Of a stretch of 64,000 nt of DNA, positions 44,118-56,383 are shown in pieces. This DNA is from Lactifluus volemus (Eukaryota > Basidiomycota > Agaricomycetes > Russulales > Russulaceae). Positions within the stretch are counted from its first letter, which is position 1. Every line of letters starts with the position of its first letter. Both the position numbers and the translations under genes were made by a program. The stretch is from assembly GCA_022376515.1 (NCBI GenBank), contig WTXI01000125.1, positions 1-64,000 on the forward strand. The letters run 5' to 3'. The notes beneath the pieces are model-generated. The model searched no databases. It was not told where the DNA came from and was given only the letters and a program-made list of their open reading frames with translations.

Positions 44118-47100
44118 TTACTCGCCAGCGAACATTCGGATGATCATGTACAGTGTTGATCCCACAAAGCGAACAACTAGAAAAGAAAATGAGGGGTCAA
44201 AGAAAGAGGTGTTGGAAAAGAGCGACGACGTACATGCGAGGACGGCGACAGAGTACAGGATGAAGATGAGGTATCCGTTGACGGTGTGGCTCGCGCCGGA
44301 CGTCTTGGCACTCCCGTTTGTCGTGCTGCCAAGTGCGTAACATGTAAGCGCACACAAAATAATTAACAAGACGTTTACGCTTACAGAATGACGGCAACCA
44401 ACAACGCCTGAAATAATAATTATCAGCACCGCCCCACAGATGTTTTTTTAAAGACGAATCTACTACTATTACTCACGTTTGAAAGCACCCAAGCCAACAA
44501 CACACTGCACGCAAAAAAAGAAAAATATCAGCCCTTTATCCAAAACCCGGAAAAAAGGTGGCCACCCACTTTGTCCGGAAATTGCGGTAAAAATCTTCTT
44601 GTGCAGTTGCGACGTCCACCTTCTTATCTTCTTTAGGCGGCTTGGTCGTCAACACATGTATCGCATCCTCGTAGGCCGCATTGATATCCTTCTCTGCCGT
44701 TGGTACCGCCACTTCCACCACATTCTCTCCCTTATTCGCCTTGACGACGCCCAGGTCCGTGCTGACTTTGTTGTCACCTTTTGTGCCCCAAGAAACGTCG
44801 CTGTACAAAAAAAAAAGATGAGATAGAGTTGACCTTTTCGATAAGCCCATCAAACTCACTGGACATTCGCAAACTAGTTGTGGCGCTCAGTGATGACTAT
44901 TTGGGGAAGTAACTGTATGGACTCACAGCGTAGACATTCAGGATGTTGATGTACGAGGGCGCAATGAGCGTGTATTGCACGAATGACGTGACCATGTGCC
45001 AGGGATCGAGCTGGAGAGATTTAACCAGTGTCAATGTACAACAACCAAGTACTTCAAACGGATGTTACCCACATGGATGATAGAGGCGAGAACGTATAAG
45101 CCGACCGTCGCCGAGAGAGATATGACGATATCACGGAAAATCGCATTCGTGTACAGGTCACCAACTTTTATGCCACGATGCTCCTCAGCAGCCACTTGCT
45201 GCACGCCCTTGACTGCCAGGAAAATCGCGGCAAACTGTACTCGAACTCACAGTGAGCCCGACTTGGTTATACTTTTGTCGTGAAAGACGCACCGTCATGT
45301 ACATGACAAAAATGGCATAGCCCACAAAGGCAAGCGTGTAGCCCACGTTGGAACCTTGTGGCCGATTCCCGAGGGCAAGGATGAAACAAGTGAGTAAGAG
45401 AGCGACGTAGGAGTACTTGCAGACCGTGTTCAACAAGTCGATGACCTTCCCGCCGAGAATCGTCGGATCCTCGAGCGCATTCGTCAACACAAAAAATGAA
45501 ATGAAAAAGTTTCCCTAAATTCACACGAAAAAATCAGATTGGATGAGCTATTCACGCTACCAAGGTCCTGGAAAAATCTCACAAGGGCAAACCAGGAGAA
45601 GATAAGATTAAACGTCTGGTAGACGAGTTCGACGTGAATCCAGAACTTGCGCATAAAGCTGTGCGAAGACCGGTATATATAGTGGAACTTGACGGTACCG
45701 TGTATTGCGGCGAAGAACGAGCCGTTGAGCCATCTGCGGCGTTGTGAGACCAACTCGGGAACCTGATGGTTGGAATCGTCAAATCTGGAAAGTATTCGCC
45801 GAAGGTGGATGACAGCGGCGCACCTGATCCGGCGTATCGGTTACGCCGTACGCAGACTTGACGTAGTGAAGAACCCACGATCCCCCGCGTTTCGATACAA
45901 GCTCCCAGCACAAGATCTAAAGGGGTTGAATAAGAAGCGAGAGCATAGGTCGCATCGCAATCCGACGTACCCGGTCCTCAGCCAAATACATATTTGCTGT
46001 GAAGATATCTGCACCGGCTCCGTGCTACGGGCGCTTATCAGGAAGCGTAAATGGAGAAAAAGGTTAAACGTACCATCGTTTCACCGAGGAAATACTTTTG
46101 CAGTGGGCCCTCGCCATTGGCGTCGTTCTGAAGTGCAATATACCGGTATGCACTGAACGCTCCGGGAAGTACGGTGATGTAACCAAACACTGATTCTCTG
46201 CATGGAAGAAGTTACGTGGGCGTTGTAAAAAAAAGAGAGACCAGACGCGTACAAAGGTTTGTCAAGAATGTTGGACATCTTGTACTCAAAGTTCTGAGCG
46301 GCCACTACGACGCGAATGCCAACGTCAAAAAGGGCGAGTTGAAAATGAAGGTGACTGACCGAGAGGGTTGAAGAGTTTCTCTCCGTATTTGCCTTTGAGA
46401 GCAACGATTTCGCCGCATGCGCCCCCAACATTGGAGTTGATATCAAATGCCTTCCAAAGGTGGTAAATCGAAGTGGGACCGGGCTGGGTACCAACGTCAA
46501 GAAGGACGCAGACGTTGGGTTGGAGAATGGGACCAAAGGCGTTGAAGAACCAACGGTGAGAGTTGATCTTCTTCTGATTCTTCTCTTTGAGGCAAAACAT
46601 GATCTGCACCGGAACGATACCCTTCTCAGGGCCCTCTATCTTGTTGGATGGTGTGACGGAGACTGAAAAAAAAAAAAAAAATTGAAGGCGACAGCGGAAA
46701 ACGGTGTGTAATAGACGTACTCTGAGTGGTATATTCGTATATATGGGCAACCACCGGCTTCCCATTGACGACGTTGGTCGCGATCCCCTCTTGGTACGCG
46801 CCCATAGCGGCGATGACGCTGAGGGTTCGCGAGTTGACCTTCTGACGACCATCGCTAACGATGCAGACAACGACTTTCTTCCAACCGTCTTTACCCCAAG
46901 TCTTGCTGCGATCACGCTTGCATAGATACACGATATTCTTCATGACGCCATGCATCGTCCTCGTAAAGAGGCCGTCATCCTCGTTATACATGGTCATGAC
47001 GATGAATAGCTCCGTCCCACGAGGTGGTTCATAGAGCCTGGGACGGAGGGAAAAGCCATTGTCCTTGAAATCGTTCGGGTCGCCGGTGGCCGCGGAATAG

Positions 47101-47910
47101 CGCATATGAGTAAATTCGCGCTCGTCCTTGTGTAGGCAGAGGTTGAGCAATTTCGTCGGAACCTGCGCATCGAGCACAAAGTTACCCCCGACGAGCCTTA
47201 GCACGTGAGCGTAAGCCGAGTGGGTCAGCTGAATATATAGATATAAAACGGGAGACGTACTCGACACGTTTCAGAGTCTTGTGTCGGCGGGTGATACGCT
47301 GCGGAATGCGACCGTAGCGGATGTTGTTGGCCATGTCCTCATCTGGAGCCGGACGGTATTGGCCTGGCATAACGAGGGACTCTTGGGAACGCGAGGCCGG
47401 GGGACGCAAAAGGGGCAAGTCGCCTGCATCGCCGAGGCCGTTATCCGCATCATCAAATGGATGGTATAAGGTAACCGAGGATTGGTTGGCCGATGAAGGT
47501 GTGTTGAGATCTGTGGTGCTGAAGGATGGACCCGGAGGGTAGGTTGGTGGCTGTAAGTGGTGCGGTTGCTGCGAAAACTGTGGTGGAGTCGGTGGAGGTG
47601 GGTGGCGGGGATAAGAGGATGGATGGTGACTTGGGGAGGGAGATTGTCTTTGATACGGCGCTGCGTATGGGTCGTGGCCAGCGAGTGGGTAACCCGATTG
47701 GTACTCGTGGCCCTGCTGCGGCAGTTGGGGCTGGTCGTGTGGAGATGAGAAGGGATCGGAGCGGAAATCCTGTTGGTCATAGAGTGTGGTCGGAGGATAT
47801 GGAGAGAATCCGTCATTGTAATGCCCTTGCTGGCCTTCGTTGGCCTATTGAGGATAAGTGAACAGTTACGGTAGAAAAGACAAAAAAGATACCTCTGGAT
47901 AACGAGACAT
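44118..47910 (-). CDS. chitin synthase (GT2, Chitin_synth_1 type)
   Basis: This integral plasma-membrane enzyme polymerises UDP-GlcNAc into chitin for the cell wall. The first exon is 47893-47910 (MSRYPE). After a 48-bp intron, exon 2 from 47844 encodes a proline/glutamine-rich disordered region of roughly 175 residues, then the chitin-synthase N-terminal domain ([29 protein letters not shown]). The catalytic core has [58 protein letters not shown] (the QRRRW signature) and several hydrophobic transmembrane segments ([23 protein letters not shown]). The end is reconstructed across a final intron as [18 protein letters not shown] and stop at 44118-44120. About a dozen short introns interrupt it, some with long T runs before the acceptor. 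The N-terminal layout suggests a division-1 enzyme (classes I-III); the class itself is inference. Confidence 0.92.
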
Positions 47911-49404
47911 GATAATAGGAAAGGAAAGATTTGTGTGACTGCGGTCAGTTGAAGAGAGAGATAGAGATAGACAAGCTCTGCCCTGCCAGTGCCCTACTAT
48001 TGCTATGCTTGGCTCGCTTGTGTCCCAGACTCAAAAAAGTTAAGCATAGCAACCGTTACCAACAAGGTCGGACATTCTCGTCCTCAATTTACCACACATA
48101 TAAAACATCTCTCTCATTCCCTCTCAATTTCCCAACCGAGTCTGTCCACACAGGCCTCCTTAGATTAGTACAGTGTGGTGGGACACCGCCAACCGCAGTT
48201 CCCGCGGTACGCACAGCCCGGGCAGCGGCGCCAGCCACATGACCAATTACCTAATTGAGAAATTACAAATTTATAATCACCGTCTCCCAGGCTGCCAGCC
48301 CCGATGGTCGGAGCCCTGCTGTGGCCTGACCCGCCTCCGCCACCTCTTCCCCTTGCTCTCGTTACCCCACTTCTGCCGCCATAAGGGTGGCCTTCTTACT
48401 GTCTTAATAACCCTAGAGACTGTCCAAGCTGGCCATAATCGGCTTTGAGAGGAACCATGGACCCGTGGTTTGGGACTTTCAGAGCAGCGATCGTGCGGCC
48501 GACGACACTGCGCGTTTCAGTATCACCGTTGACGAGATAAAGAAGGGAAAAAAAAAGAAAACAGGCAGATGGTGATGAGTAAATGAATAATCTTGGGTGA
48601 GGATGATGAATGACAGCGAAATTGCCTCGAAGCCGGCGGCGTGCGTAGAAACCTAGAAAGTGTAGACTGGGGCTGCGAAAGAAAGCAAGTGCGGGCTACT
48701 ACAGGGTATCAGTGGGAGCTGATGAGAACTCCTGTATTTTATCCCCCAACATGGCCAATCAAATAGCTTCTCAAGCGTTATAATAATGACCAGCGTGCCA
48801 TTACAAGGTCCATGTCAGATGGAGCCAGACATAGACATGGTGGACATACGGGCCGGCAGGGCTACAAATGGGGGATTTGTTGGGAGGGGTACTCGCACAT
48901 GTAATTGAATTAACCCGCGGTTCTAACCAAGTTACAGTCTGTAGTGTGAATATGATGGTGACCCTCCTGTTCGTGGTTCAGTGTCGAACTCGGTGACGGT
49001 CGTTCCAAGCTGGCTCTCTGAGTGGCGTAGCTCCCTTTTTTCGGAGAATGTAAATACAGAGGTGCTAGTGGTTCAGATGAGCCGAATCACCCCTTTTGGT
49101 TATTGGTGAAAGAGCCGGAGCAGAAGATGAAGATTTCGATGCAGGAAGACGTGTCGGTTTTGAGCGATATCGCCTTGGCGCTTTGCTTGTCCGACCCGGG
49201 ATCACTCCCACAAGCCATGTGACAATGTAGAGCGCCAAGAGCTCATCCCAGACTAAAAGCTCTGCATTTGCTTTAATCATTCAGCTCAAAGATCCGCACT
49301 GTGTTATACATGGTTCATCGTCATCCAGTCACCGTGTGGTAGGAGAGGCAATAGACCAGTCAAGGACACGGATTTTGAAACCGAAAAAATAAGTCCAATT
49401 GACC
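47911..49404. other. intergenic, chitin synthase promoter side
   Basis: About 1.5 kb upstream of the chitin synthase and downstream of the NLR. Polypyrimidine stretches (48100-48130) and a few short frames are present; no gene, repeat copy or RNA gene is recognised. Confidence 0.5.
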
Positions 49405-52400
49405 CTAGGTATCAACGTTGTGTAGATATACTGTAGCCCAATTCGATCCATGCACAAATTTTGTCAGGTCTAGCAAAGTCTCGTGCTTACCCGCAATCCA
49501 GACAGTGTTAGATCTATGGAAATACGGTCGGTGAACCTGGGGAACCCATAAAACAAGTTCTCCCTCTTCCCCACACATCCAACCATCATCGCTTATCAGG
49601 AACTCGTTCATAAATCGATTGTTCTCGATATCTTCTGTTTTGAGCTTCTCCAAACAAACCGCGTGATCTTGCGAGGCCGAGGTGATACGCTGCCCGGATG
49701 AAGCAGAATTGACCTCTGCTACGACGGCTCCTGTCTGGGCGTCCCACATACGAATCGTGGAATCCCCGGAGCCTGAGGCGATATGCTGCCCATCTGGTGA
49801 AAATATAACAGAAGAGACATGACTAATGTGTCCAGTGAATGGACCCAGTACAATCTCTCCTGTTGCGGCATCCCAGATGCAAATCGTGCGATCCCACGAG
49901 GCCGATGCTATGCGCCGTCCATCGGGTGAGAATGCAACAGAATTGATCGAACTGGTGTGCCCAGTAAACGGCCCCGCTATGATATCTCCCTTTTCTGCAT
50001 CCCACACACAAATTGTCCAATCCAAAGAGCCGGAGGCAATGCGCTGACCTTCTGGCGAAAAGGCAATGGAATACACCGAACTGGTGTGGGTAAACGGGCC
50101 TGCTATGACCTCTCCTGTTGTGGCATCCCACACTAGAATCGTGCCGTCCATTGAGGCCGAAGCAATACGCTGCCCTTCAGGCGAGAAGGCAGCATACTGC
50201 ACTGAACCAGAGTGTCCACAAAGCGGGCCTGCTGTCACCTCTCCTGACGTGGCATCCCAGACGCGAATCGTGCTATCCATCGAGGCCGAAGCGATAAACT
50301 TCCCTTCTGGCGAGAATTCGACGGAAAGGACCTCATCAGTGTGTCCAGTAAATGGGCCCGATACAACTGCTCCCGTCGTAGCATCCCACGTGCGAACCGT
50401 GCGATCTCCCGATGCGGAGGCAAGGAGCTGTCCATCTGGTGAAAATGCGACAGAGTTGACTTGATTGGCATGTCCAGTAAGTGGTCCTACTATGACCTCT
50501 CCTGTTGTTGCATCCCAGATGCAAATAATACAATCATATGAGGCAGAAGCGATGCGCCGCCCGTCTGGTGAAAATGCGACACGCATGATCCAAGAAGTGT
50601 GTCCAGTAAACGGGCCCGACACCCCTCCTGCTGCGACATTCCAAGTGCGAATTGTCTGATCGTATGAGGCTGACGCAATGCGGTGCCCGTCTGGTGAGAA
50701 CGCAACAGAATTAACGGAAGCGGTATGATTGGTAAAAGGGCCTGCTACAATGTCTCCTGTTTTCGCATCCCACACGCGAATCGTGGAATCGACCGAGGAG
50801 AAGGCAATGGACATCCCGTCTGGCGAGAATGCAACAGAACAGAGTTTATCGTTGTATCCAAAGGTTACAACTTCTCCTGTCGAGGCGTTCCACACGCGAA
50901 TTGTGCGATCGTCCGAGGCTGACGCTATGCGCTGCCCATCGGGTGAGAATGATACAGATCTGATCAGATCCGTGTGTCCAGGGAACGGGCCAGCTACGAC
51001 CTGTCCTGTTGCAACGTCCCACACACGAATCGTGCGATCTGCGGAGGCCGAAGCAATGCGCTCACTGTCTGCTGAGAATGCAATAGAATAGACCCCATCG
51101 GCGTGTCCGGTGAGCGAGGCCACTGTCTCTCCTGTTGAGGCATCCCACACCAGAATCGTGCAATCTCCCGAGGCGGAGGCAATGAGCTCTCCGTTTGGCG
51201 AAAATTGAACTGAATTGACCCAATCTGTGTGTCCCTTGAAGGGCTCCGTTAAAAGTTCTCCTGTTGCGGCATCCCACACCCGAATGGTGCAATCGTCCGA
51301 GGATGAAGCAATCCGCTTCCCGTCCGGCGAGAATGCAACACAGTTGACGAAGCATGTCCAGTAAACGGACCCGCTACCATCTCTCCTGTTGTAGCATCCC
51401 ACACCCGAATTGTGCAATCGACAGAAGCCGAAGCAATGCGCAGCCCATCTGGCGCGAATGCAACGGAAGTGATGGAACTATCATGTGCCTGGATCGCCAT
51501 TTCTAACGCTGGCCAACGAGATAATTGCCCACGTTCAAAGGACAATGTGTGAGGAAATAGGTGAGCGTATCGTTCGTGGATGTGGGAAGAGGTCGGTGCG
51601 AAGGGAAGGGCTGTGATATAGATGTGTGGAGCGCTTCTTGCCATGGCCATGCCAAAATACCGCACAAAAGAAGAGGCATCATTCACCAACGCAAGTAAAT
51701 TCTCCACCTCCGTTGGCGAGGGCTGTTGAGAGTTCATGCAGAAGTCACTACATGCCATATTGAATTGTACGATGTGCCTACCTTCCGCTGGTCAGATCGC
51801 AACCATGTTCTCAAACATGATAGTGCTGGTGAAGCAAGGCGCACAACGTTCTTGATACTGAGGACCTCCAGCCAAAATAGAAACTTGGCTTCAAACAGGG
51901 ATCGAAGGTTTGTGAAGAGGTCGTGCTCAAACGCAAGATGCTCCAGATGATCATCCCAGAAAACGCACGCATACGATAAAGCAGAGGAAATATGTTTGGC
52001 AGTTCGAGAATCAAGGTCAGGGACATCCCTGTTCGCAATATATGACGACTCCAGTTTGCAGATGTTGAACTCCAGCTTCTCGAGCATCAACCCGAGGCAC
52101 GAATGGGCCAACTCTCGGTGAGATTCCTCAAGGTCCACATAAAACACATCACTCTTCTTGTTGGTCAAAAAGTCGCGGAATGATGTATGGAGAGGGGTGA
52201 TGGGATGAGTTTGATCACTTGAAGTCACGTTACTCAGCAGCGAGCCGAGGTAACGAAGCATTTCAAGGACGGGATCTGAATCTTCGGCATCATCAATGGG
52301 GGCATGTTGTCGCAGAATAATCAAGGAATTGATGGAAAGGGGCTCGATTGCAGCAAAAAGCTGTCCCATCACGGACCGGAATAGTATTTGTGCCTCATAC

Positions 52401-54829
52401 GGTTTGAAATATCCTTCCAGAACTTCTTCGTATAGCTTGTCCAGCGGATCTTGTGTATTAAGATCTCGAGAGTGTCCTAGCAGGCGCTGGACGCACTTTC
52501 TCTTGCTGAAGCCAAAGCTAGCAGGAGGGCTGTTTATGAACCCACATGCAACATCCGCCCATTGAAACAAGCCCTCTGCTGCCTTCGCTATTTTGACGCC
52601 ATACTCATCGAATACGTCTGGAGGCAGCTTCTTCTGGAGATAGATGCCAATATCTTGCTCCGTCTTGGCAGCCAGTTTTGCATCGTCCATGTAGAGCGTG
52701 TCAACAGATGACGCTTCGGCGAAGGCGGGTTCTATGCCGTTCTCAGACCTCGAGGTGATGAATACGCGGAATTGTGATGGGAAATCGACCAGCTGTTTGG
52801 CAAGAAGTGTGTGCAAACCAGCTTGGCCGATTGCATCTCCACTCTCGTCTAGTGCATCGATCACGATCAGAATTGGTCCGGGAAGTGGCAGATTCTTGAG
52901 TGGCTCGATGAGGAGGCATTCGAAAAGTGTATGATAGTCCCGGGTACGACAAAGAGAAGAATTGTCTTTGATCGCCCCCCCGAGAGCGATTTTGAACGCA
53001 GGATGTCGATCAGCTAGATCCCGAGCAATTGTCGTAAATAGCTGGTAAGCCTCATCTTTGGATTGTTCTTTGCGCAGAAACGCAAAGTAAGAGCCGAGAC
53101 GCGTCTTGTCGAAGTGACGTGCCACCTCGTGTGCAATCGACGACTTTCCTGTGCCTGCCTGGCCAAGGAGAACCAGACCACGCTTGGATTTCGGATTCTC
53201 GACCCACTTCACAATATGGTTCAAAAACTCTTCGCGTGTGCCTGGAAGGCAGCGCTTATCAGCGCCAAATCGCCAGCCTCCCTTATGTGGTAGTTCTCTG
53301 ATCTTTGCATCCAGTTCTGTGAGTGCCCTCTGTCAGATCCACAATCGGACAACTTTATGAGTATCTAAGTACCCACCAGCTTCTAGCACAGTAATTTCGG
53401 TTGTTACAGCAGCACGGGCGAGGAAACTCTCTCGAAGTCGGACGAGATTGGAGCGGTACTCTTCGATTTTTCCGTCAGCTTGTCCGAGAATATTCTTCAA
53501 AGCCCGCTTTCCTGCAATCACGTTTATTATGTCTATAAGGGCCAATGAAAGCGATAAAGACAACGTACCAGCTTGCACATCCTCCGCATACGATGTGATA
53601 AATTTAGCACATTCAGTGACACACTCAAGCATCTCCTCAAGTATTGCTGCCTGCTTAGACTCTGGCTTGATGTTCTTCAGTGTATCAGCCTCCTCTGCAA
53701 ATTCGAATGCGTCCCGTATAGTCACGAGTAGTGTTTCGACGTTGCCGTCACGCTCAACCTGCTTCAACAAGGTCTGACATCAAGACGAAAAAAAATATTA
53801 TTGAATGTCGCATATCATCGAAGAAGGAAAACAAATGCACCTCGGGAATTTTCGAGAGGAAACTCCAAGCTAGACTTGCATAGGGATTCAGCTGAAACAT
53901 GGAAATTAGCTTGGCGGATATGCAAAAACGGAATTAGGCATACTGATACGATTGGACCGACGGCGTCCATCACTAGCTTGATAGCACTAACAGCACGTTT
54001 CCACGTTTTTATCGTGCTGATAGATTCCTCAGCCCGACGGAGAGCGGTGCGCGACATCTCCGTCTGGTTGTCTGGCGCTGAACGTACAGGATCATCGTTC
54101 TCAATGGGAGAGTCACCTTTCCGAGACAAAGGCGATATAGTGGTAGCAAATGCCGCGGACTGCAAGGTTTCGTTGTCGAACGGAACAGTTAGATTTGGAG
54201 CCCCGTCTTGAGCCACAGAGCTGTCTGGGCCTGCCGTTGCGGGGATCAGCGTCTCGACTACAGCATTCGAAGAGGAACCGGCGTTCGATGACATAGCGAT
54301 CATCAAGACGAGTGTGGTTGGTTCCGTTGGGTGTCCATCGCGTGCGTCGGTGCTGTTTAAAACAACATCAAGCTCTATATGTAGGATGCTCAGCCAGACA
54401 CATGAGTAATAATGCAAAGAGACGGACGAACCGGCTCTAGGTTCACCGACAATTTCCTGCCTTCCAACAAGGATGTCTTTTCTCATGGTCATTTTCGCAT
54501 ACAGGGATACTATAATGCGGGAGAGTGGCTGTATAACGCTGCAGGAGGCTCAGTTACAAAGAGGAGTAAAACAAACGACATTTTTTACAATGCGACGTTC
54601 TCGTTCCATTCAGCTCGTTGTCCCACGCTCTGCACCGATCGTGTCTGCCACGTATTCTCCCCATCAGTCACAGTAGCGTAAAACCGTATTTTTTTGCCAA
54701 GCAAGGTCTTGAGACGGGGGAGATCGTGCACTCTGAGAACTAGTAAAAGAAACAGATTTCGTACTTGTCGGAGACGGTAGGGTAAAGATACGAACCCGTC
54801 ACCTGGAGTGGCAGCAACTTCGGTTCCAT
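49405..54829 (-). pseudogene. C2-helical-NACHT-WD40 NLR (copy 4), frameshift in WD40 blade 2
   Basis: Collinear with the intact copy at 58039-63474. Exons on the minus strand: 54796-54829 (MEPKLLPLQVT), 54589-54739, 54432-54538, 53944-54374, 53841-53891, 53569-53773, 53377-53511, 51782-53316 (NACHT; Walker A GQAGTGKSS, Walker B ILIVIDALDES) and 49405-51722 (WD40 and tail). All splice sites agree. In the second WD40 blade, near 51345-51357, four bases are missing relative to copy 5 (after GPFTGH). The frame then runs to a stop at 51249, leaving a receptor with NACHT but about one blade. The 12 later blades and the tail (CGEEGELVLWVPQVH, LDLTKFVHGSNW) are otherwise intact, so the break is recent or an assembly error. 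Confidence 0.85.
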
Positions 54830-55127
54830 TTCGGTGAGCTATCGTAATGGTGACAAAATGGAGGAAAGGAAAGAAGGAAGGGAGGGGAGATGGGAAGTCG
54901 GGAACCTTCGATAAGACAATCTCACGTGAGAGATTGCTGTCGGAGTTTGAACTATCCTGCACCTGGTACTGAACTAGGCCAAGCTTCCGTTGCCTTTCAT
55001 TCTCACGACGCTCATTATAACAATCACGATCGTCATCACATGCTGCCACGATTACGGCACAGCAGACGCGATAGAGGCGGTCCGTGCGGGAAGTTCGTCA
55101 CGAACAGATCTATCGGCCGATCCGGGT

Positions 55128-56309
55128 CTACATATCCTCGCTCAGATAGACCAATCGAAAGCCGCGTGCGTTGAACGGTCGTGATTCGCTGGATCCTGTT
55201 CTGCCTGCCCGCTCGACCAAACTAGCATGGCCTTTAAGGAATGAGATGAACACGGGCAGCGAGATTACTGCGTCGGACATGGCAAGCGCATAACGCTCCG
55301 TCTTGTCAAACGAGTTCATCTCTTCTTTCGTGCACGAGTCGATCGAGAAGCCCGACGAGGATGAGGTGTACCCGTCTTCGTCTTGCGCTACGGGGTAGTG
55401 GAGAGACGCCCACACGAACTGCAGTGTCGTAAAATGCTCCTTGATGACGTGTAATATGTGCTTGTTCTCTCCTGCAGGCTAAGTTCAACATCCGTGGTCA
55501 CGTGAGTGAGTCGATCAACTTAGGCGTTGATACGTACATAGTCGATGTTTTCGCAGATGGCGAGGCAAGTCAGTTTGGGGTTTTATCAGAAAACGCCCCG
55601 AGGATACGCGATGTTGACAGATAGTACTCAGTCAGGGTTTTTCGTCAAGCACTTGAGGTTTGGACTGACGCCGCGTAGAGATTGCGCACTGAGTGTCACT
55701 AAACCGCATATCGTACCAGAGCACCACTGGCTGCGATTTCTCCCGCCCCTCGTAACACGCGACGATGTATGGCGAGATGCGCAAGTAAGGCCAGCCCATC
55801 AGGGTCGCGTCCGAGGTGCCGATGCGCATTCGGTCGTCACCCGGATAGCCGCCGTGTTCGAACGCGGCAGTTGGGGCAGCTTAGTGAGCCATTGAGGAAG
55901 CGGTTCTGCCCACGTAAAGACACATGCGAGACGCTCCAGCTTGAACAGACAGTCGTATCCGGACGGGGTTGTGGTCACATTCGGCCATGGGCGCTCGCCC
56001 TTGACGATTGTGAGAAAAACGGAGAAAGCGGGGTGACCAGAGAGTGGGGTTAGGGTTAGTAAGAAGCTTTCGCACGCAACCACGTGTCCGGACTTTGGCC
56101 AGCCGCAATGGTATGGAAGAGACCAGTAAGAGGAGTAAAACATGAGGTGAGTGAGGGGATTGCCTGCAACATGATTGTTGTTCATTCGTCGCCTCCCCAG
56201 TGCTATTTTGTAGTTGCCACCCCGACCTTGGATGCGGACTGGGACAACCGCCGGGCCCACTCGACCACACCACTACATTACCATGATGATGGCACAATCT
56301 ATAGTGCAA
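55128..56309 (-). pseudogene. decayed F-box/LRR-like gene fragment W, inverted copy
   Basis: Inverted counterpart of 13460-14474. The last exon (55128-55415) is open and ends RGFRLVYLSEDM. The middle exon (55632-55829) has TLMGWPYLRISPYIVACYE, which is deleted in the other copy. The first part has LFKLERLACVFTWAEPLPQ but is shifted by one base before FEHGGY. Each copy has different lesions, so each preserves parts the other lost. It lies just upstream of NLR copy 4 in transcription order. F-box/LRR relationship is inference. Confidence 0.5.
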
Positions 56310-56383
56310 TGCTCATGAAGTTGCGGCCCTTATCCTATCTTCGCATCAGGATGACTCCACAACGCACGAGCCAACGATCGTGA

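Noticed and set aside
43869..44340. Lysine-rich frames between the S9 peptidase and the chitin synthase
   Set aside because: They arise from A-rich intergenic DNA and overlap antisense to the chitin synthase end.
51249..51417. Programmed ribosomal frameshift joining the two frames of NLR copy 4
   Set aside because: No slippery heptamer or stimulatory structure is evident, and copy 5 has the four extra bases, so a simple deletion explains it.
56044..56060. TTAGGG-like telomeric motif (also CCCTAA near 13520)
   Set aside because: Fewer than two units, in both W copies, and explained by the coding frame (Thr-Leu-Thr-Pro codons). Not evidence of an interstitial telomere.
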